Notes under the pieces: model-generated
What the model was told of the DNA's origin: nothing
The model's input: only the letters and a program-made list of their open reading frames with translations
Database searches by the model: none
In this document: positions 51,997 through 61,025 of the stretch, one piece after another
Numbering within the stretch: the first letter of the stretch is position 1
Layout of the letters: the number at the start of each line of letters is the position of its first letter
Position numbers and translations under genes: made by a program
Source of the DNA: Halomarina pelagica
GTDB taxonomy: Archaea; Halobacteriota; Halobacteria; Halobacteriales; Haloarculaceae
Length of the DNA stretch: 64,000 nucleotides
Direction: 5' to 3'
NCBI RefSeq assembly: GCF_024228315.1
Contig: NZ_CP100455.1
Coordinates: 62,001 to 126,000 of the forward strand

Positions 51997-53490
51997 ATGA
52001 GTCGGCTCGGCGATACGACGGAGCGGGACGTGGCGGCCGCGGCGGAGCGGATCGGTCTCGACCTCGGCGACGGGGAGCGCGCGGCGGCGGTCGACCGGAT
52101 CGCGGCGCTGTCGGGGATCTACGACGACCTCGAGGTCGCCCCGGTCGGTCGCCGACGCACCGCCCGCGACGTCTTCGAGACGACCCCCTACCGCCCGGAC
52201 GAGGGCACCGATCCCCACAACGCGTGGCTGTGGCGGTTCGACCTCGTCCGCCCCGGGGGGACCGGCGTCCTCGACGGCCTCGACGTCGCCGTCAAGAACA
52301 ACGTGGCCGTCCGCGGCGTCGAACTGACCTGCGGGTCGCGGGCGTTCGAGGGCGTCGTCGCCGACGCCCACGCGGAGGTCGTCGAGCGCCTCCTCGACGC
52401 CGGCGGTCGGATCGTCGGCGCGACGAACATGGACGAACTCGCGTTCGGCCCCACCTCGGAGACGAGCGCCTTCGGCCCGACGACGAACCCGGTCGACGCC
52501 GACCGCGTGACCGGCGGCTCCTCCAGCGGGAGCGCCGCCGCGGTCGCCGCCGGAGACGTCGACCTCGCGCTCGGTTCGGACACGGGCGGGAGCGTGCGCA
52601 TCCCCGCGAGCTACTGCGGCATCGTCGGTCACAAGCCGACCTACGACCTCGTCCCGCGCCGCGGCTTCGTGGCGATGGCGTACTCGATGGACCACGTCGG
52701 GCCGCTCGCCCGCGACGTCGAGACGGCGGCCCGCGGGCTGACGGCGCTGGCCGACGCCCCGCCGGGGGAGCCCACGATAGACTACGCGGCGGACCTCGGC
52801 GTCGACGTCGGCGACCTCACGCTCGGCGTCTGCGAGCGCTTCTTCGAGACGTACGTCGCCGAGGGCGTCGAGGCGACGGTCCGCGACGCCGTCGACCGGC
52901 TGGCCGACCGCGGAGCGACGGTCCGCGAGGTGGAGATCCCGGGACTGGAACGCTCCCGCGAGGCGTGGTGGGGCATCGCGCCCGTCGAGTTCGCGGCGAC
53001 GTACGCGACCGCGGGCGTCGGCCTCTGGCGGCGCGGTCGGGTCGACCCGTCGCTCGCGGCGTCGGCCCGACGCGTGCGCGACGCGACGAGCCGGGAGTTC
53101 GGCGACCACGCCACGGAGATGCTCGCGCTGGGCGGGACGCTCCTCGATTCACACGGCGGGACCCACTACGTCCGGGCGCAGAACCTCCGGGCCGACCTGA
53201 CGGCGTCGTTCGATCGGACGTTCGAGGAGGTCGACCTCCTCGTCTCGCCGTCGACGCCGACGACGGCGCTCGGCCTCGGCGAGTTCGAGCGCGGGGTCAC
53301 GCCGCCGGTCAACTGGAACACCCACCCGGCGAACCTGACGGGTCACCCCGCGGCGAGCGTCCCCTGCGGGGAGGCGGAGGGCCTCCCGGTCGGCCTCCAG
53401 TTCGTGGGGCCGACGAACGGCGACAAGCTGGTTCTCGACGCCGCGTACGCGTTCGAGCGCGCGGCGTCGGCCACGCCCCCCGTCGACTGA
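51997..53490 (+). CDS. Amidase signature family protein (GatA-like)
   Basis: 497 aa. Lys in VAVKNN near residue 98, SSS segment in GGSSSGSAAAV near 173, and the catalytic Ser in DTGGSVRIPA near 198 are all present, so the enzyme should be active. An N-terminal all-helical piece of about 70 residues precedes the amidase domain. No gatB or gatC is nearby, arguing for catabolic hydrolysis rather than tRNA charging. It lies between a 2-hydroxyacid dehydrogenase and an LDH2-type dehydrogenase, suggesting a combined amide-to-oxoacid route. Confidence 0.88.
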   Translation: MSRLGDTTERDVAAAAERIGLDLGDGERAAAVDRIAALSGIYDDLEVAPVGRRRTARDVFETTPYRPDEGTDPHNAWLWRFDLVRPGGTGVLDGLDVAVKNNVAVRGVELTCGSRAFEGVVADAHAEVVERLLDAGGRIVGATNMDELAFGPTSETSAFGPTTNPVDADRVTGGSSSGSAAAVAAGDVDLALGSDTGGSVRIPASYCGIVGHKPTYDLVPRRGFVAMAYSMDHVGPLARDVETAARGLTALADAPPGEPTIDYAADLGVDVGDLTLGVCERFFETYVAEGVEATVRDAVDRLADRGATVREVEIPGLERSREAWWGIAPVEFAATYATAGVGLWRRGRVDPSLAASARRVRDATSREFGDHATEMLALGGTLLDSHGGTHYVRAQNLRADLTASFDRTFEEVDLLVSPSTPTTALGLGEFERGVTPPVNWNTHPANLTGHPAASVPCGEAEGLPVGLQFVGPTNGDKLVLDAAYAFERAASATPPVD

Positions 53491-53524
53491 GGGTTTAACT
53501 ACCCGCCCCGTGAGAGGGTAACCC

Positions 53525-54628
53525 ATGAGGCGGATCGACGCGGCGGAACTGGAGGCGTTCGTGCGGGCGATCGTGGCGGGTCTCGGTGCCGACGAGGACG
53601 TGGCCGCCGAGGTGGCGGCGTCGCTCGTCGAGGCGGACCTCGCCGGCCACGGCTCGCACGGCTCCATCCGGATGGGAACGAGCTACGCCGAGATGATCGA
53701 GACGGGCGACATCGACCCGGGGGCGACGCCGGATGTGGCGCGGCTCTCGCCGACGGCGGCGCGGGTCGACGGTAACCTCCAGTACGGGCAGGTGGTGGGA
53801 CGACGCGCGGTCGAGGTCGGCGTCGACCTCGCCTCGGGGAGCGGCGTCGCCGTCGTCGGCGTTCGCGACGCGACCCACCTGGGTCGCGTCGGCGAGTGGG
53901 CCGAGCGGGCGGCGGACGCGGGGTTCTGTTTCGCCTCGTTCGTCAACACCGGCGGCGGCGCGCCGCTCGTCACGCCGCCGGGCAGCGCCGACCGCCTCTT
54001 CGCGACGAACCCCCTCGCCTTCGGCGTCCCCTCGTTCGGCGCGCTCGAGCACCCCGTCGTCCTCGACATCGCCACCAGCCAGGTCGCCCACGGGAAGGTG
54101 ACGAAGCGGGCCGTGGAGAACCGTCCCATCCCCGACGGGTGGATCATCGACGCGGCGGGCGAGGCGGTGACCGACCCGCGGGAGTACGAGGACGGTCGGG
54201 GGGTGATGCTCCCGCTCGGCGGCGTGCTCGCCGGGTACAAGGGGTTCGGCCTCTCGATGATGGTGGAGCTGTTCGCCGGCGTCGTCGGCGACGGGCGGGT
54301 GTCGGGACAGCCGACCGACCGCCGCGTCAACAACGGCGCGATGTTCGTCTTCGTCGACCCCGACGTCTACTCCTCGCGGGCGGCCAACCGCACCCGCGTC
54401 GAGGCGCTGGACGAGCTGCTGCGGAGCGCCGACTACCCCGACGCGGTGTCGATGGGGCCGACGGCGAAGGGCGACCGGGCGATGCTCCCCGGCGAGGCCG
54501 AACACGCGACGCGACTGGAGCGACTCGCAGAGGGTATCCCCTTCCACCGGGAGACGCTCGACCTCCTCGCGGACACCGCCCGCGAGGCCGGCGCGGCGGC
54601 GGCGGTCCCCGACTCGTTTTCGCCCTAG
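53525..54628 (+). CDS. Malate/L-lactate dehydrogenase (LDH2/MDH2) family protein
   Basis: 367 aa. The unique NAD(P)-binding fold shows HGSHGSIRMG near residue 42 with the catalytic His, NTGGGAPLVTPPG near 140, NPLAFGVPS, ATSQVAHGK near 180, and GGVLAGYKGFGLSMM near 236. Relatives include ureidoglycolate dehydrogenase, sulfolactate dehydrogenase and diketogulonate reductase, so the substrate may be any 2-hydroxy acid. It overlaps the convergent MFS gene by four bases. A GGTTTAACTA box lies about 27 bp upstream. Confidence 0.9.
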   Translation: MRRIDAAELEAFVRAIVAGLGADEDVAAEVAASLVEADLAGHGSHGSIRMGTSYAEMIETGDIDPGATPDVARLSPTAARVDGNLQYGQVVGRRAVEVGVDLASGSGVAVVGVRDATHLGRVGEWAERAADAGFCFASFVNTGGGAPLVTPPGSADRLFATNPLAFGVPSFGALEHPVVLDIATSQVAHGKVTKRAVENRPIPDGWIIDAAGEAVTDPREYEDGRGVMLPLGGVLAGYKGFGLSMMVELFAGVVGDGRVSGQPTDRRVNNGAMFVFVDPDVYSSRAANRTRVEALDELLRSADYPDAVSMGPTAKGDRAMLPGEAEHATRLERLAEGIPFHRETLDLLADTAREAGAAAAVPDSFSP

Positions 54629-55845
54629 TCGGCCGTCGGCGACCGTGCCGCGGCGGGTTCCGGCGTGACGGCGGCCATCCCGAGGCCGACGAGACCGACG
54701 AGGGCCGCGAGCAGGAACGCCGGACGGTACGAGCCCGTCCGCTCGATGAGGACGCCCGCGGTGATGGGCGCGGCGAACGAGCCGAGCGAGGACGCGCCGG
54801 TGAGCGCCGCCACCGCCGTCGTCGCCACGGAGGGTCGAGCGAGTTCCCGAACGTAGGTGTACAGCAGGCCGATCGCGAGCTGGACGAAGAACCCCGAGAG
54901 GACGACGAGGACGAAGACGACGGCGACGGTGGAGGTCCGGGTCAGCGCGACCACGACGGGGACGGGGATCAGAAACGACAGCACGGTCACGGGCCGACGG
55001 CGGCTACCGAAGACGCGGTCCGAGAGGACTCCGCCGCCGGAGCGGGCGACGACCCCCATCGCGGGGAACAGCGAGACGGCGAGCCCGCTCGTCGCGAGCG
55101 TCGCCCCGAGGTGGTCCGTCAGGTAGGTCGGCAGCCAGCTGTTCAGGAAGGAGTACAGCGAGAACGTCGAGACGCCCATGACGGAGACGGCCCAGAACGC
55201 GCGGTTGCCGAACACCTCGCTCGCGTCGGCCAGTCGGGGGCCGGACGTGGCCGATCCGCCGGCGACGGCGACCCCCCGCGAGGACCGCCAGAACGCCGCG
55301 AACGGGACGACCGCGAGGACGCCGAAGACGCCGATCGTCGTCGTCCAGCCGAACGCGCCGGCGATCCGCGGGCCGAGGAACTGCGCCAGCGCGAACCCCG
55401 TCGGCGCGCCCGCGGTGAAGACGCCGACGGCCGTCGCCCGACGGCGGTCGTCGAAGGCGCGCGCCAGCACCGACACCCCGGCGTTCCAGACGACCAGGCT
55501 CGCCAGGCCGCCGAGGACGCGCGAGGCGACGAGCGGGTAGTACGCGCCCGCCGCGGCGCTCGCCGCACCCCAGACCCCCGCGACGACGAGCGCGAGCGTC
55601 GCCGCGGCGACGAACCGGCGCGTGTCGTAGCGGTCGAGACCGAGGCCGACGGGCACCGTCGCGAGTATCTGGATGCCGAAGACGACGCTGACGACCCAGC
55701 TCGCCGCCGCCGCGCCGACGTCGAGCCTCGACATCACGACCGGCAGGACGCTCGCGGGGACGATGAGGTAGGCGTTCGCCAGCGCCGAGAGGGCGAACAG
55801 TTCGGCCACGAGAAGCCACCGCCGGTCGAGGGAGGGAGGACGCAT
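54625..55845 (-). CDS. MFS transporter, paralog of the carrier at 11979
   Basis: 406 aa. Twelve hydrophobic segments; the N-terminal segment ANAYLIVPASVLPVV closely resembles NCYLIAPASVIPLL in the carrier at 11979, and both have RSGGGVLSDR-type loops after helix 8. It probably carries an organic acid. Start ATG 55845 is used because the AT-rich box (AACCGTTAGTAAC on the minus strand) lies about 27 bp upstream; the longer frame starting at 55914 would run through it. Confidence 0.87.
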   Translation of the reverse strand: MRPPSLDRRWLLVAELFALSALANAYLIVPASVLPVVMSRLDVGAAAASWVVSVVFGIQILATVPVGLGLDRYDTRRFVAAATLALVVAGVWGAASAAAGAYYPLVASRVLGGLASLVVWNAGVSVLARAFDDRRRATAVGVFTAGAPTGFALAQFLGPRIAGAFGWTTTIGVFGVLAVVPFAAFWRSSRGVAVAGGSATSGPRLADASEVFGNRAFWAVSVMGVSTFSLYSFLNSWLPTYLTDHLGATLATSGLAVSLFPAMGVVARSGGGVLSDRVFGSRRRPVTVLSFLIPVPVVVALTRTSTVAVVFVLVVLSGFFVQLAIGLLYTYVRELARPSVATTAVAALTGASSLGSFAAPITAGVLIERTGSYRPAFLLAALVGLVGLGMAAVTPEPAAARSPTAD

Positions 55846-55958
55846 CCGTCTCGGGCGGAGGCGGCGACGGTTACTAACGGTTTTCGAAGCGGCAGTCCTC
55901 CCGCGAGCCGTCACCCGGGGGAACGTTTAGTACGGGTGGCCGAGCACGACACACCGTC
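55846..55958. promoter_or_regulatory. Divergent promoter region, MFS / hydroxyacyl-CoA dehydrogenase
   Basis: Both genes have an AT-rich box about 27-33 bp from the start: 55869-55881 for the MFS gene and AACGTTTAGTA (55921-55931) for the gene at 55959. Nothing else is evident in the 113 bp. Confidence 0.45.
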
Positions 55959-56894
55959 ATGATGCGAACGGTAACCGTCATCGGCGCGGGCGACATGGGA
56001 CACGGGTTCGCGGTACACTTCGCGCTACACGGCCGGGAGGTGACGCTCGTCGACCACCGGCGGTCGAACCTGGACGAGGCCGAGGAACGCATCCGCGAGG
56101 TCGTCGAGTTCCACGACGAGGAGGGGCTCGCCCCGGCGTCGCCGGACGAGGTGCTCGACCGCGTCTCCTTCACGCTCGACCGGGACGCGGGCGTGAGCGA
56201 CGCCGAGTTCGTCCTGGAGACGGTCCCGGAGGACCTCGACGTCAAGCGGGAGGTGTTCGAGTCGGTGGCCGCCGCCGCGCCGTCCGACGCGGTGCTCGCA
56301 AGCAACACCTCGGGCATCCCCGTCACCGACATCGCCGCGGGCAACGCGGCCGCCGACCGGATCGTCGGCTGTCACTGGTGGTACCCGCCGTACCTCCTGA
56401 CGCCCGTCGAGGTGGTCCGCGGCGAGGCGACGAGCGACGAGACGATGGACCGGACGGCGGCGTTCCTCGAGGACGTCGACCGGACCCCGGTCGTCGTCGA
56501 GCGCGACGTGCCGGGGTTCGTCTGGAACCGCGTCCAGAACGCCGTCGTCCGCGAGTGCATGCACCTCGCCGAGGAGGGCGTCGCCTCCGTCGAGGACATC
56601 AACGCGGCGGTCCGCGACGGCTACGCCCGTCGGACCGCCGTCATCGGTCCGTTCGAGACGATAGACGTCGGCGGCCTCGACCTCTATCGGACCGTCGCGG
56701 GCAACCTCTTTCCGCACCTCTCGAACGCCGACGAGCCGAGCGACCTGTTCGACGAGTACCTCGAGCGGGGTCGCGGCGGCATCGAGGACGGCGCGGGATT
56801 CTTCGAGTACGACGCCCCCGCGAGCGAGGTGACCCGCCGCCGCGACGAGGGGCTGGCGGCGCTCGGGCGCGCCCTCGACGACCGGCGGGACTGA
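55959..56894 (+). CDS. 3-hydroxyacyl-CoA dehydrogenase family protein (possible L-gulonate 3-dehydrogenase type)
   Basis: 311 aa. GAGDMGHGFAVHFA near residue 8 is the NAD-binding loop; the helical C-terminal domain has one copy, as in CRYL1/L-gulonate 3-dehydrogenase and carnitine dehydrogenase rather than multifunctional beta-oxidation proteins. The catalytic pair is likely Ser in SNTSGIP near 113 and His in GCHWWYPP near 136. In a sugar-acid locus an acid-sugar dehydrogenase role deserves weight. The next gene downstream, 124 bp away, is the lactonase. Confidence 0.85.
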   Translation: MMRTVTVIGAGDMGHGFAVHFALHGREVTLVDHRRSNLDEAEERIREVVEFHDEEGLAPASPDEVLDRVSFTLDRDAGVSDAEFVLETVPEDLDVKREVFESVAAAAPSDAVLASNTSGIPVTDIAAGNAAADRIVGCHWWYPPYLLTPVEVVRGEATSDETMDRTAAFLEDVDRTPVVVERDVPGFVWNRVQNAVVRECMHLAEEGVASVEDINAAVRDGYARRTAVIGPFETIDVGGLDLYRTVAGNLFPHLSNADEPSDLFDEYLERGRGGIEDGAGFFEYDAPASEVTRRRDEGLAALGRALDDRRD

Positions 56895-57018
56895 GCGGCG
56901 GCGTCCCTCGAACGGGTCGTCGCCCTCGTGCGGTCGGTTCGTCCCCGACGACGGTACCGCGAGCGCCCCGGGCGTTCGCGGGGGACGACTTATTAGCGGC
57001 GGCCGCGACGACGACCGC

Positions 57019-57894
57019 ATGAGCTGGCGATTCGAGCGGGTCGCGGGGCCCTTCGGGACGACCGAGGGGCCGGTCTGGGACGGTGAGGGTGTGCTGTTCA
57101 CCGACATGCCGTCGAGCCGCGTGATGCGGTACGACGCGACCACGGGCGACTGCGGGGCGTATCGCACCGGCACGAACAACGCTAACGGGCTGAAATTCGG
57201 CCCCGACGGCGGCCTCTACGCCTGCGAGATGGGCGGTCGTCGCGTCGTCCGCTACGAGGCCGACGGCGGCGTCACCGTCGTCGCAGACGAGTACGAGGGC
57301 GGCCGACTCAACAGCACCAACGACCTGGCGTTCGACGCCGCGGGTCGGCTCTGGTTCACGGACCCCTTCTACGACACGTCGTGGGTGGACCACGGCGACG
57401 ACCTCGACCTCGACCACCGCTCGGTCTACCGGGCCGACCCGACCGACGACTGGGCGCTCGCCCGGACGACGTACGACACGACGAACCCGAACGGCCTGCT
57501 CGTCTCCCCGGACGACGGGACGCTGTACGTCGCCCAGAGCCGGTACGGCGAGGGCAACCCCCGCGAACTCCGGGCGTACCCCATCGAGGGGGACGATCTC
57601 GGCCCGTACGAGGTGTTGCACGACTTCTACCCCCACCGCGGCGTCGACGGGATGTGCCTCGACGAGGAGGGGAACGTCGTCGCCACGGCGGGCTACGAGG
57701 AGGGCGGCCCCGGCCCGATGCTCTACGTCTTCACGCCCTCGGGGCGGGTGCTCGAGACGCATCCCGTCCCCGACCCCCGCCCGACGAACTGCTGTTTCGG
57801 CGGCGACGACCTGCGGACGCTCTACCTCACCGGCTACGACGGCTGTCTGTACCGCGCCGAGACCGACCGTCGGGGGTACCTCGGCGCGCCGTAG
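57019..57894 (+). CDS. SMP-30/gluconolactonase family protein
   Basis: 291 aa beta-propeller. Metal ligands of the family fit: Glu in TEGPVWDG near residue 15, Asn in STNDLAFD near 98, Asn in TNPNGLLVS near 155, and Asp in GVDGMCLDEEG near 210. These enzymes open aldonolactones to the free acid, the step before dehydration by enolase-superfamily enzymes. It converges with the Rieske gene. The CTTATTAGCG box lies about 27 bp before ATG 57019, indicating a leaderless transcript. Confidence 0.9.
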   Translation: MSWRFERVAGPFGTTEGPVWDGEGVLFTDMPSSRVMRYDATTGDCGAYRTGTNNANGLKFGPDGGLYACEMGGRRVVRYEADGGVTVVADEYEGGRLNSTNDLAFDAAGRLWFTDPFYDTSWVDHGDDLDLDHRSVYRADPTDDWALARTTYDTTNPNGLLVSPDDGTLYVAQSRYGEGNPRELRAYPIEGDDLGPYEVLHDFYPHRGVDGMCLDEEGNVVATAGYEEGGPGPMLYVFTPSGRVLETHPVPDPRPTNCCFGGDDLRTLYLTGYDGCLYRAETDRRGYLGAP

Positions 57895-57935
57895 CGTCCG
57901 CCGACGGCGAGGGGACGACGAACCGCGCGGTGTAC

Positions 57936-58301
57936 TCAGAGCGTGACCACAACGTCCCCCCCGACCTCCTCGACCGGATACGACGGCAACGCGACCGACC
58001 GCCTCGAGAAACACTCCCCCGTGAGGGCGTCGTACTCCCAGCCGTGCCACGGACACATCAGCACCTCCCCCTCGCGGCACCACGACAGCGACACCTCGTT
58101 GCCCTCGCGGTCGTACGACGACTCGTAGGTGCCGGTGAGCGCCCCCTCGCAGACGGGACCGCCCTGGTGGGCACACCAGTTCAGGTAGGCGTGGAGGTCG
58201 CCGTCGAGCCTGAAGACGGCGACTTCCCGGCCCTCGAGTTCGACGACGACGCGGTCGCCCTCCGACAGTTCCGACGCGCTGACGACGACGTGCTCCCCCA
58301 T
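57936..58301 (-). CDS. Rieske [2Fe-2S] ferredoxin-like protein
   Basis: 121 aa from ATG 58301. Ligands are CAH in WCAHQGG near residue 44 and CPWH in LMCPWHGWEYD near 83. A 15-20 residue insertion between the two ligand loops makes it longer than simple oxygenase ferredoxins. It starts two bases after the amidohydrolase stop, so both are surely co-transcribed. It may donate electrons to an oxygenase encoded elsewhere; none is in this window. Confidence 0.88.
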   Translation of the reverse strand: MGEHVVVSASELSEGDRVVVELEGREVAVFRLDGDLHAYLNWCAHQGGPVCEGALTGTYESSYDREGNEVSLSWCREGEVLMCPWHGWEYDALTGECFSRRSVALPSYPVEEVGGDVVVTL

Positions 58302-58303
58302 GG

Positions 58304-59383
58304 TCAGATGGAGAGGTCGAACGCTTCGACGGCGTTGTCCGCGAGGACGGCCGCGCGCGTCTCCTCGGGGTAGAACTGCCGGAGGTGCCTGTCGAGCGCG
58401 TCGGGGTGATCGAAGTCCCAGTGGGGGTAGTCGGTCGCGAGCATCAGGTTCTCGGTGCCGACGACGTCGAGTATCCGCTCGAGGTGGCGGGGGTCGTTCG
58501 GCTCGCCGATCGGCTGGCTGGCGAAGTAGAACTGGTCGCGGATGTACTCCTCGGGGCTCCGCTCGAGGAGCGGCGCTTCGCGGCGGCGCATCCCGTACTC
58601 CTTGTTCAGCCGGAACATCATGTACGGCACCCACGACAGGCCCGCTTCGAGGAAGCTGAAGTTGAGATCGGGGAACTTCTCGGGCGTCCCGTTGACGAGG
58701 AGGCTCGTCACGGTCAGCATGTGCGCCCACGGGTGTGCGAGGACGTGCGTCGCCATGAACCGGTTGATGGCGCTGTCCTGGATCGGGAAGTCGCGGGCGA
58801 ACGGCGCGCCGGCCGACGCGTGGTAGGCGACGTGGAGTCCGTGGTCCTCGGCGGCCCGGTACATCACGTCGAAGTCCGGGTGACCGAGCGGGAGGTGCGC
58901 GCCGCTGTTGAGGACGTAGACCCCCTCTATCCGTTTCTCGGACGACATCCGGTCGATCTCGTCGGCTGCGGCCTCGGGGTCCTGGGTCGCCACCGACAGC
59001 AGCCCGCGGAAGTTGTCGTACTCGTCGAGGTAGTTGTCGAGGAGGTAGTCGTTGTACGCCCGCATCATGTTGACCGCCCGGTCGTCCTCGGGGACCGACG
59101 CGAGGACGGGGAAGGCGTTGATGATCGGGTAGTCGACGTCGAACCCCTCACAGACCTTCCGGTAGACCGTCTCCGCGTCCGGAAGCGACTCCTTCTGGAT
59201 GTTGCCGCCCATGTATCGATCCCACCCGCTCCGGTGGACGGCCGTGTACGTCGGACGCTTGATCGTGCTCCGGTAGGGTTCGTCGCAGTAGTCGGCGAGT
59301 TCCTCCAGCGGGATGCGGAGGTGGACGTCGACGTCGACGACCGTGTTCTCGGCGAGCGGACTTCGCCCGGTTTGCGTTGACAT
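58304..59383 (-). CDS. Amidohydrolase 2 family protein (ACMSD-like)
   Basis: 359 aa. The metal-binding DVDVH near residue 18 equals the DxH motif, the middle His are in AYHASAG near 190 and VLAHPWAH near 218, and the last Asp in ATDYPHWD near 324. The group includes aminocarboxymuconate-semialdehyde decarboxylase and resorcylate-type decarboxylases and hydrolases. With the Rieske protein it suggests breakdown of an aromatic or cyclic compound. The start at ATG 59383 follows a box (GGCAAAACTATTTG on the minus strand) about 27 bp upstream. Confidence 0.85.
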   Translation of the reverse strand: MSTQTGRSPLAENTVVDVDVHLRIPLEELADYCDEPYRSTIKRPTYTAVHRSGWDRYMGGNIQKESLPDAETVYRKVCEGFDVDYPIINAFPVLASVPEDDRAVNMMRAYNDYLLDNYLDEYDNFRGLLSVATQDPEAAADEIDRMSSEKRIEGVYVLNSGAHLPLGHPDFDVMYRAAEDHGLHVAYHASAGAPFARDFPIQDSAINRFMATHVLAHPWAHMLTVTSLLVNGTPEKFPDLNFSFLEAGLSWVPYMMFRLNKEYGMRRREAPLLERSPEEYIRDQFYFASQPIGEPNDPRHLERILDVVGTENLMLATDYPHWDFDHPDALDRHLRQFYPEETRAAVLADNAVEAFDLSI

Positions 59384-59440
59384 GGTCGGTATGGTACCTC
59401 GTGGCGCGGCAAATAGTTTTGCCGACGCCGGAGGCACGAC

Positions 59441-59749
59441 TCACGCCAGCGCCGCCGTCACGCGTCGGCGGAATTCCGCGGCGTCGACCTCGTAGACCGT
59501 GTTGCCGTTGTCGTCGCGGTGGCGGCCGATCGTGAAGAGCGTCTCGCCGTCGGCGCGGACCTCCCAGTCCGCGGGGTAGCCCCCGAAGCCGACGAACCGG
59601 AGGGTGCAGTCGTGGGTCGCTTCGAGCGGGTCGACGACTTCGTGGGCGTACGTCCCGTCGCGGAACCGCGACGGTTCGTACGGCGGCAGTTCCATCTCGG
59701 CGCGGAGGCGGTCGTTGCGTCGCCACCACTCGGGCTTTCCGTCGACCAT
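59441..59749 (-). CDS. Conserved-looking hypothetical protein next to the amidohydrolase
   Basis: 102 aa, soluble, acidic, rich in Arg and Trp in the first half (PEWWRRNDRLR), with mixed alpha/beta character. I do not recognise a domain. Its position 57 bp upstream of the amidohydrolase and Rieske genes on the same strand suggests a partner in their reaction, perhaps a small accessory subunit. Start ATG 59749; an AGTATAAG box (minus strand, about 59779-59786) that overlaps the inverted repeat lies some 33 bp upstream. Confidence 0.65.
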   Translation of the reverse strand: MVDGKPEWWRRNDRLRAEMELPPYEPSRFRDGTYAHEVVDPLEATHDCTLRFVGFGGYPADWEVRADGETLFTIGRHRDDNGNTVYEVDAAEFRRRVTAALA

Positions 59750-59783
59750 GTCCGGACGGACGTGCGCCCGCCTCAAGTAGCTT

Positions 59784-59859
59784 ATACTGTCTGCCGTACC
59801 GTCGCGGATCTCGCCACCGGGGGTAGCGAGTCGCGTCACGACGGTACGGCAGACAGTAT
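59784..59859. repeat. 21-bp perfect terminal inverted repeat element touching a stop codon
   Basis: The 21-bp arm at 59784-59804 (beginning ATACTGTCTGCC) is repeated as its exact reverse complement at 59839-59859. As with the element at 25717-25817, the right arm ends at the first base of the TGA stop of the minus-strand gene (here the MFS gene). A short inner stem (CTCGC and GCGAG) is present. The left arm overlaps the probable TATA box of the 102-aa gene. It could be a terminator, an operator, or a short mobile element. Confidence 0.65.
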
Positions 59860-61025
59860 CAGAGACCGAGGTCGAGGGCGCGGTTCGCGGCGATACAGAC
59901 CACCGCGAGGCCGAGGACCGCGCCGACGACGCCGTAGGCCGCCGCCCAGCCCGCCGTGTCGGCGAGTATCCCGGTGACGGCGCTCCCGAGCGACCCGACG
60001 AACATGTAGATCGTCCGCACGAGGCCATAGGCCGTGCCGCGCTGGGCGTCCGAGAAGAGGTCCATGAACCGGGACTGGAAGACGCCACCCCAGCCGAAGC
60101 CGAACCCCAGCAGCCCGACGCCGACGAGGGCGACGAGCGACGGGTCGGCGACCACGACGACGCCGAAGCCGACGACGGCCGTCGACAGTACGAGGGCGAG
60201 CACCGTCTCGCGGGCGAACCGGTCGGAGAGTCGGCCGTAGACCGGCTGTGTCACCGCCGACAGCAGGAAGACGACGCCGAAGACGAGGCTGGCGTTCGTG
60301 AGCGTGAGCCCCCGGTACTCGACGAGGAACGTCGGGAAGAAGGTGGTGAACGACTGCCACGTGTAGGCGGTGGTGACGCCGATGAACGTCATGTAGAGGA
60401 CCGACGGTCGCTTCAGGAGGGCGACGGTCGTGGCGAGGACGTCGGGCGCGTCCCGCGTCGTCCCGGTGCCGTCGACGGGTTCGACGTGCCGAAGGAAGAC
60501 GGCGGCACCGAGAAACGAGAGGACGGCCCCGAGGAGCAGCGCGGGACGCCACCCGTACCGGACGCTGACGGCGGCGGCGACCGCGGGCGCGACGAGTCCC
60601 GCCGCCGGCCCGGCGGCCGAGTGGACGCCGAGGACCTGACCGTGCCGTCTGAAGGACTTGACGAGCATCGACGTTCCGACCACGAAGTAGAGGCCGGCCC
60701 CCGCACCGAGCGCGAGTACGGCGACGCCGAACAGGAAGAACGACGGCGACAACGCGAGGAAGAGACTCCCGAGGCCCGTCAGCACGAGCGAGACGAGGAT
60801 GACCCGGTAGTCGCCGACGCGGTCGGCGATGACGCCGCTCGGGAACTGCAACAGTGCGTAGATGGCCCACATACCCGTGAGCGCGAGGCCGACGACGCTC
60901 TTCGAGAGGTCGAACGCGTCGATGACGTTCGGGAGGACGGGGCTGATGACGAGCCTGGACGCGTTGTTGCTGAAACAGGCGAGAAACGCGGCCGCGAGTA
61001 GCGTGTGCTGATACCGCCAGTTCAC
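59859..61025 (-). CDS. MFS transporter
   Basis: 388 aa from a GTG at 61025, chosen because GATACACA lies about 27 bp upstream; a TTG at 61070 would add 15 residues with no membrane character. Twelve hydrophobic segments and the GVIADRVGDYRV loop near residue 65 mark the family. The stop codon overlaps the 21-bp inverted repeat. The carrier may serve the amidohydrolase/Rieske module next to it or the lactonase. It is divergent from another MFS gene. Confidence 0.85.
   Translation of the reverse strand: MNWRYQHTLLAAAFLACFSNNASRLVISPVLPNVIDAFDLSKSVVGLALTGMWAIYALLQFPSGVIADRVGDYRVILVSLVLTGLGSLFLALSPSFFLFGVAVLALGAGAGLYFVVGTSMLVKSFRRHGQVLGVHSAAGPAAGLVAPAVAAAVSVRYGWRPALLLGAVLSFLGAAVFLRHVEPVDGTGTTRDAPDVLATTVALLKRPSVLYMTFIGVTTAYTWQSFTTFFPTFLVEYRGLTLTNASLVFGVVFLLSAVTQPVYGRLSDRFARETVLALVLSTAVVGFGVVVVADPSLVALVGVGLLGFGFGWGGVFQSRFMDLFSDAQRGTAYGLVRTIYMFVGSLGSAVTGILADTAGWAAAYGVVGAVLGLAVVCIAANRALDLGL

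Noticed and set aside
45889-53490. The two amidases as GatA of a tRNA amidotransferase
   Set aside because: No gatB, gatC, gatD or gatE nearby, and both lie among catabolic genes; catabolic amidases are more likely.
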